Shown here: one piece after another, positions 54,807-62,825 of the stretch | How the letters are laid out: every line of letters begins with the position of its first letter | Position numbering within the stretch: the stretch's first letter is position 1 | NCBI GenBank assembly: GCA_029846755.1 | Contig: JARWBI010000005.1 | Span: 62,001 to 126,000 of the forward strand | Source of the DNA: Falsirhodobacter flavus | GTDB lineage: Bacteria > Pseudomonadota > Alphaproteobacteria > Rhodobacterales > Rhodobacteraceae | Direction of reading: 5' to 3' | Length of the DNA: 64,000 nucleotides | Made by a program: the position numbers and the translations under genes | The notes under the pieces: generated by a model | Databases searched by the model: none | Told to the model about the DNA's origin: nothing | Seen by the model: the letters and a program-made list of their open reading frames with translations, nothing else

Positions 54807-55964
54807 ATGTTCGATTTCCTGAAACGGGCGGCGCCGGAAGTGAAGGCGTCTGCCACGGGGCCGGTGATCTCGTATCAGAGTTCGGGGCGGGTCGCTTGGT
54901 CGCCGCGGGATGTGGTGAGTTTGACAAAGAACGGGTTTCTGGGGAACCCGGTCGGATTTCGTGCGGTGAAGCTGATTGCCGAGGCGGCGGCGGCGCTGCC
55001 GTTGGTGCTTCAGGACTGCGAGCGACGGTATGACACGCATCCGGTGCTGGATCTGGTGACGCGGCCCAACCCGGTGCAGGGGCGGGCCGAGATGCTGGAG
55101 GCGGTTTACGCGCAACTGCTGCTGTCGGGGAACGCCTATGTCGAGGCGGTGCCGGGTGGGGTGATGCCGGGGGAGCTGCATGTGCTGCGATCCGACCGGA
55201 TCAGCCTGGTGCCGGGGGCGGATGGCTGGCCGGTGGCCTATGATTACACCGTCGGGGCCCGGAAGGTGCGGTTCGATATGACCGGAGAGTTTGCGCCGAT
55301 TTGTCATATCAAGTCGTTCCATCCGCAGGACGATCATTACGGGTTCTCGGCCCTTCAGGCAGCGGCGGTGGCTTTGGATGTGCATACGTCTGCGTCGCGC
55401 TGGTCGAAGGCGCTGCTGGACAATGCAGCGCGGCCTTCGGGGGCGATCGTCTATAAGGGCGCGGATGGGCAGTCGGCTCTGAGCAACGATCAATATGATC
55501 GGCTGGTGAGCGAGATCGAGGCCAACCATCAGGGCGCGCGGAATGCGGGGCGTCCGATGCTGCTGGAGGGGGGCTTGGACTGGAAGCCGATGGGGTTCTC
55601 GCCCTCGGACATGGAGTTCCAGAAGACCAAGGAGAGCGCGGCGCGGGAGATTGCGGTGGCGTTCGGCGTGCCGCCGATGCTGCTGGGGATTCCGGGGGAT
55701 GCGACCTATGCCAATTATCAGGAGGCGAACCGGGCGTTCTATCGCCTGACGGTGCTGCCGCTGGCGTCGAAGGTGGTGTCGGCGCTGTCGCATTGGCTGT
55801 CGTCGTTTTCCGGGGACTGCGTGGAGTTGCGGCCCGATCTGGATCAGGTGCCCGCGCTGGCAGTGGAGCGGGATCAGCAATGGGCGCGTGTGGGTTCGGC
55901 GGATTTTCTGAGCGTGGCCGAGAAGCGGATGCTGCTGGGGCTGCCGAGGCTTGCGGAGGAATGA
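54807..55964 (+). CDS. GTA g3, HK97-type portal protein
   Basis: 385 residues. The portal core includes GFRAVKLIAEAAAALPLVL, the HYGFSALQAA segment, and the conserved FGVPPMLLG followed by YANYQEANRAFYR. Twelve copies form the vertex ring through which DNA enters. GGAGG five bases upstream supports ATG 54807. The 140-base gap after g2 contains no further gene. The stop overlaps g3.5 (ATGA). Confidence 0.94.
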   Translation: MFDFLKRAAPEVKASATGPVISYQSSGRVAWSPRDVVSLTKNGFLGNPVGFRAVKLIAEAAAALPLVLQDCERRYDTHPVLDLVTRPNPVQGRAEMLEAVYAQLLLSGNAYVEAVPGGVMPGELHVLRSDRISLVPGADGWPVAYDYTVGARKVRFDMTGEFAPICHIKSFHPQDDHYGFSALQAAAVALDVHTSASRWSKALLDNAARPSGAIVYKGADGQSALSNDQYDRLVSEIEANHQGARNAGRPMLLEGGLDWKPMGFSPSDMEFQKTKESAAREIAVAFGVPPMLLGIPGDATYANYQEANRAFYRLTVLPLASKVVSALSHWLSSFSGDCVELRPDLDQVPALAVERDQQWARVGSADFLSVAEKRMLLGLPRLAEE

Positions 55965-56200
55965 GGCCGGGCGAGACGGGCTCGCGGTTTTTATACGACA
56001 GCTTCGATGCGGCGACGGCGCGGATCGAAGCGAATGAGCGGGTCCATGACGAACGCTGGAACGGGTTGGAATACCGGCTGGTGCAGATCGAGGGCTCGCT
56101 TGACCGGCTGGAGAAGCGGATCTGGCTGGGGGTGTATGGGGTCGCGGCCTTTCTGCTGACGCAGGGGGCCGAGGCTCTGGTGAACGCGGCGATGAGGTAG
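55961..56200 (+). CDS. GTA g3.5, small membrane-helix protein
   Basis: 79 residues. A charged helical N-terminal part with coiled-coil character (LEYRLVQIEGSLDRLEKRI) precedes one hydrophobic segment (VYGVAAFLLTQGAEAL). It matches the small g3.5 gene found at this place in RcGTA-like clusters, linked with head formation. It overlaps the portal stop and ends four bases before the protease gene. Confidence 0.8.
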   Translation: MRPGETGSRFLYDSFDAATARIEANERVHDERWNGLEYRLVQIEGSLDRLEKRIWLGVYGVAAFLLTQGAEALVNAAMR

Positions 56201-56204
56201 GGCG

Positions 56205-56711
56205 ATGGAATACGGATTTGGCGCGCCGGAGCGGAAGTTCCATGCGGGGCTGACGGTCGCGGATGGGGTTGTCGAGGGATATGCCTCGCTGTTCGGCGTG
56301 CGCGATGGCGGGGGCGATGTGGTGCTGCCGGGGGCCTATGCGGGGAGTCTGGCGCGGCGCGGGTCGGTGAAGATGCTGTGGCAGCATGATCCGAACCAGC
56401 CCATCGGCGTGTGGGATACGGTGCGCGAGGACGGGGTCGGCCTTTACGTCAAGGGGCGGCTGCTGGACGGGGTGCAAAAGGCGCGCGAGGCGATGGTGTT
56501 GCTGGAGGCGGGGGCGATTGACGGGATGTCGATCGGATACCGCACCGTGCGGGCCGAGCGCGATGGCAAAGGGCGGGCCCTGGCCGAGGTGGAGCTGTGG
56601 GAGGTGTCGCTGGTGACCTTCCCGATGCTGCCCGAGGCGCGGGTGCAGGCGAAGTCGGATGACTGGCGGTCCATCGCCCAGATCTTCCGTGACGCGACCG
56701 CCAAGATCTGA
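56205..56711 (+). CDS. GTA g4, HK97-family prohead protease
   Basis: 168 residues. The serine protease fold of HK97 gp4 is visible: GYASLFGVRDGGGDVVLPGAY, the His in LWQHDPNQPIG and the Ser in AIDGMSIGYR. It matures the capsid protein. It lies directly before the capsid gene, with 24 bases between. Confidence 0.92.
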   Translation: MEYGFGAPERKFHAGLTVADGVVEGYASLFGVRDGGGDVVLPGAYAGSLARRGSVKMLWQHDPNQPIGVWDTVREDGVGLYVKGRLLDGVQKAREAMVLLEAGAIDGMSIGYRTVRAERDGKGRALAEVELWEVSLVTFPMLPEARVQAKSDDWRSIAQIFRDATAKI

Positions 56712-56735
56712 GTTTTCAACCGAGGAGTGGAGTGA

Positions 56736-57920
56736 ATGACCGAGACGAAGTCTCGGGCCGGGCAAGGTCTGTCCGGTCCCCAGGAGGTGGCTGAGGCCAT
56801 GTCCGGTTTTCTGAAAGAACTGAAGGGCTTTCAGGATGAAGTTTCCAAATCGCTGCAACAACAGGAAGACAGGTTGAACATGCTGGATCGTAAGACTGTG
56901 ACCTATGGCCGTCCCGCCCTTTCGGCTGCCGCCGAGGTGGAGGTTCCGCATCAGAAGGCCATGGGCGCTTACTTGCGTTCGGGCGACGATGACGGGCTGC
57001 GCGGGCTGGTTCTGGAAGGCAAGGCCATGTCCACGGCGGTTTCGGCGGATGGCGGCTATCTGGTCGACCCGCAGACCTCGGACACGATCCGGTCGATGCT
57101 GGTTTCGACCTCGTCCATCCGGGCCATCGCCAATGTGGTTTCGGTGGATGCGTCCAGCTTCGACGTGCTGATCGACCGTTCCGAGGTCGGTTCGGGCTGG
57201 GCGAGCGAGACGGCGGCGCAGGGCGAGACTGCGACCCCGGCGGTGGAGCGGATTTCTATCAAGCTGCACGAGTTGTCGGCCATGCCGAAGGCGAGCCAGC
57301 GCCTGCTGGATGACAGCGCCTTCGACGTCGAGGGCTGGCTGGCTGGCAAGATCGCGACGCGTTTCATCCGGGCGGAATCGGCGGCCTTCGTCAATGGCGA
57401 TGGTGTGGACAAGCCGAAGGGCTTTCTGACTGCGCCGAAGGTTGCCAACGCAAGCTGGGCCTGGGGCAGCCTTGGCTATGTCGCATCGGGTGCGGCGGCG
57501 GATTTCGCGGCGACGGGGTCGGCGGATTGCATCGTCAATTTGGTCTACTCGCTGTCGGCGGAATACCGGGCGAACGCGTCTTTCGTGATGAACTCGAAGA
57601 CGGCGGGTGCGGTTCGCAAGATGAAGGATGCGGACGGGCGCTTCCTGTGGACCGACGGTCTGGCGGCGGGTCAGCCGAATACGCTGATGGGGTATCCGGT
57701 GCTGATCTGCGAGGACATGCCGGATATCGCGGCGGGTGCCTTCGCGATGGCCTTCGGTGATTTCGCCGCCGGATACACGATTGCCGAGCGTCCAGACCTG
57801 CGCGTGCTGCGTGATCCCTTCTCGGCCAAGCCGCATGTGCTGTTCTATGCCACCAAGCGCGTGGGCGGCGATGTGACCGACTTTGCGGCGATCAAGCTGC
57901 TGAAATTCGCGACCTCCTGA
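56736..57920 (+). CDS. GTA g5, major capsid protein
   Basis: 394 residues, HK97 fold. The N-terminal 100 or so residues are a helical scaffold-like delta domain (FLKELKGFQDEVSKSLQQQE) likely removed by the g4 protease. The mature part starts near GLVLEGKAMST and contains GGYLVDPQTSD, the E-loop and the SGEYRA-type VYSLSAEYRANASFVM segment. SD CGAGGAG precedes the ATG. A stable hairpin follows the stop. Confidence 0.95.
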   Translation: MTETKSRAGQGLSGPQEVAEAMSGFLKELKGFQDEVSKSLQQQEDRLNMLDRKTVTYGRPALSAAAEVEVPHQKAMGAYLRSGDDDGLRGLVLEGKAMSTAVSADGGYLVDPQTSDTIRSMLVSTSSIRAIANVVSVDASSFDVLIDRSEVGSGWASETAAQGETATPAVERISIKLHELSAMPKASQRLLDDSAFDVEGWLAGKIATRFIRAESAAFVNGDGVDKPKGFLTAPKVANASWAWGSLGYVASGAAADFAATGSADCIVNLVYSLSAEYRANASFVMNSKTAGAVRKMKDADGRFLWTDGLAAGQPNTLMGYPVLICEDMPDIAAGAFAMAFGDFAAGYTIAERPDLRVLRDPFSAKPHVLFYATKRVGGDVTDFAAIKLLKFATS

Positions 57921-57930
57921 TCGCGGATGT

Positions 57931-57950
57931 CCGGCCCCTTCGGGGGCCGG
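57931..57950 (+). terminator. UUCG tetraloop hairpin after the capsid gene
   Basis: CCGGCCCC-TTCG-GGGGCCGG is a perfect 8-base stem with the very stable C(UUCG)G loop, ten bases after the g5 stop. No T-tract follows, so it may protect the 3' end of capsid mRNA or partly reduce transcription into g6 rather than terminate fully. Confidence 0.6.
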
Positions 57951-58042
57951 GCGATGGGCGCGCCGAGGTGCTGCCTAGCTGCTCCCTCCGTCCGAGCAGT
58001 GTCTGGGTGCGCCCGTTGATCAATGGCTTGTGGGGTGATCTT

Positions 58043-58621
58043 ATGATGTTGAGCGAAGAAGGGACGATGTTGGCGGCGCTGCCGATTGCGCGGCTGAAGG
58101 AGCATCTGCGTCTTGGGACCGGGTTTTCCGATGACGGGATGCAGGACGGGTTGGTCGAGAGCCACCTGCGCGCCGCCATCGCGACCATCGAGGGGCGGAT
58201 CGGCAAGGTTCTGATCGCCCGCCGCTTTCGCTGGGAGATTTCGGGCTGGCGCGGGCGTTCGGCGCAGGCGCTGCCGGTCGCGCCGGTGTCCAAAGTGGTC
58301 TCGGTGGAAATGGTGGGCGAGACGCGCCTTGCCGTCACCGGGCTGCGGCTGGAGCGGGATGCGCATCGGCCCCGGCTGGTGGCTGGCTTCGTGCTGCCGG
58401 AGGTGCCGGCGGGCAGCCATGTGGAGGTCGTGTTCGATGCGGGCTTCGGCGCTTGGGATGCGGTGCCGGCCGATTTGCAGCAAGCGGTGATGCTGCTGGC
58501 GGCGGAGTATTACGAGAACCGACACGAGGCGGGGCTGCGGGTTTCGGGATTGCCGATGTCGGTGGTCACGCTGATCGAGCGCTGGCGCACCGTGCGCGTG
58601 CTGGGCGGGGGTGCGGCATGA
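58043..58621 (+). CDS. GTA g6, head-tail connector (adaptor)
   Basis: 192 residues (two tandem ATGs, 58043 and 58046). The family core with ARLKEHLRLG, the VESHLRAAIATIEGRIGK helices and QQAVMLLAAEYYENR matches the gp6-like adaptor that binds under the portal ring. The stop overlaps g7 (ATGA). The 120 bases upstream hold only the hairpin. Confidence 0.88.
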   Translation: MMLSEEGTMLAALPIARLKEHLRLGTGFSDDGMQDGLVESHLRAAIATIEGRIGKVLIARRFRWEISGWRGRSAQALPVAPVSKVVSVEMVGETRLAVTGLRLERDAHRPRLVAGFVLPEVPAGSHVEVVFDAGFGAWDAVPADLQQAVMLLAAEYYENRHEAGLRVSGLPMSVVTLIERWRTVRVLGGGAA

Positions 58622-58938
58622 CGCTGGACCGGGCGCTGGTGCTGGAGGCTTCGGAGCGCGTCGGCGATGGTGCGGGCGGGTTCCGGACGGAATGGACGGC
58701 TCTGGGCACGCTCTGGGCGGATGTGAAGCCGGGGACGGGCCGCGAATTGGCTGGGGTCGAGGTCACGGGGCCGCAGGTGTCCTATCGCATCACGGTGCGG
58801 GCGGCTGCGGTGGGGGCGCCCTCACGCCCCAAGGCGGGGCAGCGGTTTCGCGATGGGGTGCGGCTGTTCCAGATCCTGGCCGTGACCGAGGGCGAGAGCC
58901 GGTTCCTGACCTGTTTCGCGCGGGAGGGGATGGCATGA
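58618..58938 (+). CDS. GTA g7, head-tail joining protein (stopper)
   Basis: 106 residues. The beta-rich sequence with LGTLWADVKPGTG, the YRITVRAA strand and FQILAVTEGE matches the short head-tail joining (HCP1/gp16-like) family that plugs the connector. It overlaps both neighbours by ATGA. Confidence 0.87.
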   Translation: MTLDRALVLEASERVGDGAGGFRTEWTALGTLWADVKPGTGRELAGVEVTGPQVSYRITVRAAAVGAPSRPKAGQRFRDGVRLFQILAVTEGESRFLTCFAREGMA

Positions 58939-59327
58939 GCTATGGCGTGGCGGCTGCTTTGCAGGAGGCGATCTTTGCGCGCCTTCGTGGGCTTGCGGGG
59001 TTGCAGGACGTGGCGATTCACGATGCGGCCCCAGATGCGACAGCGGGGACCTGGGTGCTGATCGGACCCGAGACGGTGCGTGATCGCTCGGACGGGTCGG
59101 GCGCTGGGTCGGAGCATCAGGTGGTGCTGAGCGTGATTTCGGATGCCGACGGGTTTCTGGCGGCCAAGCGGGTCGCGGGTGCGATCTCGGACGGGCTGGC
59201 GGTGCCGCTGGAGATGTCGCGCGGGCGGGTTGCGGGGCTGTGGTTCGACCGCGCGGTGGCGCGACGGCGGGAGGCGGGGCGGACCCGCCGGATCGACCTG
59301 ACATTCCGTGTCCGGGTCGAAGGATAA
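58935..59327 (+). CDS. GTA g8, tail terminator-like protein (DUF3168 type)
   Basis: 130 residues. ALQEAIFARLRG at the N-terminus, HQVVLSVISD and the C-terminal DLTFRVRVEG match the DUF3168 tail-completion family. It overlaps the g7 stop (ATGA). The major tail protein gene follows after 13 bases. Confidence 0.87.
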   Translation: MSYGVAAALQEAIFARLRGLAGLQDVAIHDAAPDATAGTWVLIGPETVRDRSDGSGAGSEHQVVLSVISDADGFLAAKRVAGAISDGLAVPLEMSRGRVAGLWFDRAVARRREAGRTRRIDLTFRVRVEG

Positions 59328-59340
59328 CAAGGAGAACGAC

Positions 59341-59757
59341 ATGGCTGTTCAGAACGGCAAGGACCTTCTGGTGAAACTGGACCTGACCGGCGACGGCCAG
59401 TTCGAGACCATCGCGGGCCTGCGCGCCACGCGCGTCAGCTTCAATGCGGAGACGGTGGACGTCACATCGCTTGAAAGCCAGGGCGGGTGGCGCGAATTGC
59501 TGGGCGGTGCCGGGGTGAAGTCGGCCTCGATCTCGGGGTCCGGCGTGTTCCGCGATGCAGGGACGGACGAGCGGGCGAGGCAGATCTTCTTCGACGGCGA
59601 GGTGCCGCAGTTTCAGGTCATCATTCCCAGCTTTGGCGTCGTGCAGGGCGCGTTCATGATCACCGCCATCGAATATGCGGGCAGCCACAATGGCGAGGCG
59701 ACCTATGAGCTGACGCTTGCCTCGGCCGGGGCGCTGACCTTCACGGCGCTGGCATGA
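59341..59757 (+). CDS. GTA g9, major tail (tube) protein
   Basis: 138 residues. The sequence AVQNGKDLLVKLDLTGDGQ, the SFNAETVDVTSLESQ segment and SISGSGVFRD match the TP901-1-type tail tube family. SD AAGGAGAA is strong, fitting a protein needed in many copies. The stop overlaps g10 (ATGA). Confidence 0.92.
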   Translation: MAVQNGKDLLVKLDLTGDGQFETIAGLRATRVSFNAETVDVTSLESQGGWRELLGGAGVKSASISGSGVFRDAGTDERARQIFFDGEVPQFQVIIPSFGVVQGAFMITAIEYAGSHNGEATYELTLASAGALTFTALA

Positions 59758-60062
59758 ACCCGTTTGCGGGCGAGGTGACGGTGACGCTGGACGGGGTTCC
59801 GCATGTGGCCAAGCTGACGCTGGGCGCGCTGGCAGAGCTGGAGGCGGTGCTGGAGGCCGGATCGCTGATCGAGCTTGTGCAGCGGTTCGAGGGCGGGCGT
59901 TTCACCACGCGCGACGTGCTGGCCGTGGTCGTCGCAGGTTTGCGCGGCGGCGGATGGCGCGGGACGGCGGCGGATCTTCTGCATGCCGATATCGGCGGCG
60001 GTGCGTCCGGGGCGGCGCGGGCGTCGGCGGATTTGCTGCACCGTGCCTTTGCGATGCCCTGA
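59754..60062 (+). CDS. GTA g10, tail assembly chaperone-like protein
   Basis: 102 residues. GEVTVTLDGVPHVAKLTLGALAELE in parts, and the helical second half match the gene transfer agent family protein found before the tape measure gene. It is likely the first half of a tail assembly chaperone pair; the second half is encoded by the next gene, which overlaps by one base rather than by a frameshift. Confidence 0.85.
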   Translation: MNPFAGEVTVTLDGVPHVAKLTLGALAELEAVLEAGSLIELVQRFEGGRFTTRDVLAVVVAGLRGGGWRGTAADLLHADIGGGASGAARASADLLHRAFAMP

Positions 60063-60268
60063 TGGACTGGTCGGGGCTTTTACGGGCCGGGCTGTTCGCG
60101 CTGCGGCTGACGCCCGAACAGTTCTGGCGGCTGACGCCGATGGAGCTGCGGATCATGCTGGGGGCGGAGGCTGCGAACCCGCCCCTGACACGCGCGCGGC
60201 TGGAGGAGCTGGCCCGCGCATTTCCAGATGTGAAAGGACCGGCGGATGGCCACGATAGAGGAGCTTGA
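60062..60268 (+). CDS. GTA g10.1, small tail assembly chaperone
   Basis: 68 residues. The pattern of Trp/Leu and the core LTPEQFWRLTPMELRIML identifies the phage TAC_6-type family. It starts at ATG 60062, sharing its base with the g10 stop, and overlaps the tape measure gene by 23 bases. It is small but clearly coding. Confidence 0.87.
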   Translation: MDWSGLLRAGLFALRLTPEQFWRLTPMELRIMLGAEAANPPLTRARLEELARAFPDVKGPADGHDRGA

Positions 60269-60899
60269 GGACCAGCTTGCCGCGCTGGAGCGGTCGCTGG
60301 ACGACACCTCTCGCGTTGTCGGTGCGTTCGAGGGGCAGATGCGGCAGGTTGGCGTGACCGCCGAGGCGACGCAGCGAGAGGTCGGTGCTTTGTCGAACAG
60401 CATGGGGCGGGGGCTGCGCAAGTCGTTCGAGGATGTGGTCTTCGACGGTGCGCGGCTGTCCGATGCCCTGCGCGGCGTGGCCGAGAACATGGCGCAGGCC
60501 GTCTATCGCGCGTCGATCAAGCCGGTGGAGGGTGCGATCGGCGGTGTCGTGTCCGGCGGGCTGAGCGCGCTGCTGGGTGGGCTGATGCCTTTCGCCTCGG
60601 GCGGGGCGTTTTCGCAGGGGCGGGTGATGCCGTTTGCAAAGGGAGGCGTCGTGTCCAGCCCCGTGACGTTCCCGATGCGCGGCGCAACCGGGCTGATGGG
60701 CGAGGCGGGGCCGGAGGCGATCATGCCGCTGACCCGTGGGGCCGATGGCCGATTGGGCGTGCAGGCGGCTGGCGGCGGTCGGGCGGTGAACATCGTCATG
60801 AACGTGTCCACCCCCGATGTGCAGGGATTTCAGCGCAGCCAGGGGCAGATCGCGGCACAGGTCAGCCGCGCATTGTCTCGTGGTCAAAGGAATAAATGA
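60246..60899 (+). CDS. GTA g11, tape measure protein
   Basis: 217 residues, very short for a tape measure, consistent with a short GTA tail. The N-terminal helix has coiled-coil character (EELEDQLAALERSLDD) and the centre has a hydrophobic, Gly-rich region (PIGGVVSGGLSALLGGLMPF-type). The GEAGPEAIMPLTRGADGRLG signature is typical of tape measure C-termini. Confidence 0.9.
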   Translation: MATIEELEDQLAALERSLDDTSRVVGAFEGQMRQVGVTAEATQREVGALSNSMGRGLRKSFEDVVFDGARLSDALRGVAENMAQAVYRASIKPVEGAIGGVVSGGLSALLGGLMPFASGGAFSQGRVMPFAKGGVVSSPVTFPMRGATGLMGEAGPEAIMPLTRGADGRLGVQAAGGGRAVNIVMNVSTPDVQGFQRSQGQIAAQVSRALSRGQRNK

Positions 60900-61531
60900 T
60901 GAGTTTTCACGAGATACGTTTTCCCGCCAACCTGTCCTTCGGGTCCGTCGGCGGACCGGAACGGCGGACGGAGATCGTCACGCTGGCGAACGGGTTCGAG
61001 GAGCGCAACACTCCTTGGGCTCATTCGCGCCGCCACTACGATGCTGGCGTAGGTCTGCGATCGCTGGATGATGTGGAGGCGCTGATCGCTTTCTTCGAAG
61101 CGCGGCGGGGGCAGCTGTTCGGGTTTCGTTGGAAGGATTGGTCGGATTACAAGTCTTGCTTGCCATCACAGCCCGTCGGGCCGCTGGATCAGGTCCTTGG
61201 GCGCGGCGACGGCGTGACTACCGTGTTCACGCTGCGCAAGCTGTATCGCTCGGGCGAGGAGACTTATCTGCGGCCCATCGTCAAACCCGTCGAGGGCACG
61301 GTGCGCGTGGCTCTGGCTGCCGATCCGGCGGTGGAGGGGGTGCAGTTCACGGTCGATGCGGCGCACGGGACCGTGACCTTTGCGACCGCGCCCGCGCGCG
61401 GGGTCGAGGTCACGGCGGGGTTCGAATTCGACGTGCCGGTGCGCTTCGATACCGACCGCATCCAGACCTCGGTTTCGTCGTTCCAAGCGGGCGATGTGCC
61501 GAACGTGCCGGTAGTCGAGGTGCGGGTATGA
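60896..61531 (+). CDS. GTA g12, distal tail protein (DUF2460)
   Basis: 211 residues. The EIRFPANLSFGSVGGPE start, RRHYDAGVGLRSLDDVE and the GFRWKDWSDYKS segment are the DUF2460 signature of baseplate distal tail proteins. ATG 60896 overlaps the g11 stop; ATG 60899 is an alternative. g13 overlaps its stop. Confidence 0.92.
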   Translation: MMSFHEIRFPANLSFGSVGGPERRTEIVTLANGFEERNTPWAHSRRHYDAGVGLRSLDDVEALIAFFEARRGQLFGFRWKDWSDYKSCLPSQPVGPLDQVLGRGDGVTTVFTLRKLYRSGEETYLRPIVKPVEGTVRVALAADPAVEGVQFTVDAAHGTVTFATAPARGVEVTAGFEFDVPVRFDTDRIQTSVSSFQAGDVPNVPVVEVRV

Positions 61532-62403
61532 CGCTGGCATCGCATCTGGCGCTGGGCGTCACCACGGTTTGCCGCGCATGGGCGGTCGCGCGGGCGGATG
61601 GCATCATGCTGGGCTTTACCGACCACGACACGGACCTTGCTTTCGACGGCATCACCTTTGCCGCCAGCAGCGGGCTGACGGCGATGGCGCTTCAGCAGAC
61701 GACCGGGCTTGCGGTGGACAATACCGAAGCACTGGGCGCACTGAGCGATGCGGGCGTGACCGAGGCCGATCTGCTGGCCGGACGCTTCGACCGGGCCGAG
61801 ATGCGCTGCTGGCTCGTCAACTGGGCCGATCCTTCGCAGCGCAGCCTGCAGTTCCGCGGCACGTTCGGTGAGATCACCCGCACGGGCGGTGCGTTCCGCG
61901 CGGAGCTGCGCGGGCTGACCGAGGCGCTGAACCAGCCGCAGGGGCGCAGCTATCAGACCGGCTGTTCCGCCCTGCTGGGGGATCGCGCCTGCGGGTTCGA
62001 TCTGTCGGGGCCCGGATACAGCGCAGAGCGGGCTGCCGAGCAGATCGAGGACAGGCGCATCCTCCGCTTCGCCGACTTCGCGGGGTTCGATGACCGCTGG
62101 TTCGAACGGGGGCGTCTGGTCGTGCTGACCGGGGCGGGTGCGGGGGTGGTGGGGCTTATCAAGAACGACCGCCTCTCGGCCTCGGGGCGCGAGATCGAGC
62201 TGTGGCAGTCGCTTGGGCCGGACATCGCCCCCGGCGACATGCTGCGGATCGAGGCGGGCTGCGACAAGCGCGCCGAAACCTGCCGCTTGAAATTCGCCAA
62301 CTTCGCCAATTTCCGCGGCTTTCCGCATATTCCGGGCGAGGATTGGCTGGCCTCCTATCCCAATTCGGGCAGTGTCAAGGATGGGGGGAGCCTGTTCAGG
62401 TGA
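61528..62403 (+). CDS. GTA g13, baseplate hub protein (DUF2163)
   Basis: 291 residues. Two DUF2163-type halves: the N-terminal HLALGVTTVCRAWAV and FTDHDTDLAFDG, and the C-terminal part with CSALLGDRACGF and CDKRAETCRLKF. The four C-terminal Cys resemble the Fe-S ligating set of lambda gpL-type hub proteins. The ATG overlaps the g12 stop and the stop overlaps the GTG of g14. Confidence 0.9.
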   Translation: MTLASHLALGVTTVCRAWAVARADGIMLGFTDHDTDLAFDGITFAASSGLTAMALQQTTGLAVDNTEALGALSDAGVTEADLLAGRFDRAEMRCWLVNWADPSQRSLQFRGTFGEITRTGGAFRAELRGLTEALNQPQGRSYQTGCSALLGDRACGFDLSGPGYSAERAAEQIEDRRILRFADFAGFDDRWFERGRLVVLTGAGAGVVGLIKNDRLSASGREIELWQSLGPDIAPGDMLRIEAGCDKRAETCRLKFANFANFRGFPHIPGEDWLASYPNSGSVKDGGSLFR

Positions 62404-62822
62404 GCATCATCATCGACGAGGCGCGGTCCTGGATCGGCACCCCCTATATCCATCAGGCCTATTGCAAGGGCGCGGGGACGGATTGCCTCGGGCTGGTGCG
62501 CGGCGTCTGGCGCGTCTGGATCGGCCCGGAGCCGGAGGCGATCCCGGCCTATACGCAGGACTGGTCCGAACCTTCGGGTGACGAGACGGTGCTGGCCGCC
62601 TGCGAGCGTTGGCTGGTTCGCAAACCGCTGGCCGATGTCGCCCCCGGCGACGTGCTTCTGTTCCGCATGCGCGACGGCTGCGTGGCCAAGCACCTCGGCA
62701 TTCAGGCCGAGGGCGCAAGCTTCATTCACGCCTATACCGGGCACGGGGTCATCGAAAGCCCGCTCTCTGCCCCATGGGCGCGCCGGATCGCGGCGCGCTT
62801 TCGTTTTCCCGACAGGAGCTGA
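62400..62822 (+). CDS. GTA g14, NlpC/P60 family peptidase
   Basis: 140 residues. It starts at GTG 62400, overlapping the g13 stop (GTGA). The catalytic Cys is in GAGTDCLGLVRG and the His in AKHLGIQAEG. It probably cuts peptidoglycan of the recipient cell during DNA delivery. g15 starts three bases after the stop. Confidence 0.92.
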   Translation: MSIIIDEARSWIGTPYIHQAYCKGAGTDCLGLVRGVWRVWIGPEPEAIPAYTQDWSEPSGDETVLAACERWLVRKPLADVAPGDVLLFRMRDGCVAKHLGIQAEGASFIHAYTGHGVIESPLSAPWARRIAARFRFPDRS

Positions 62823-62825
62823 CAC

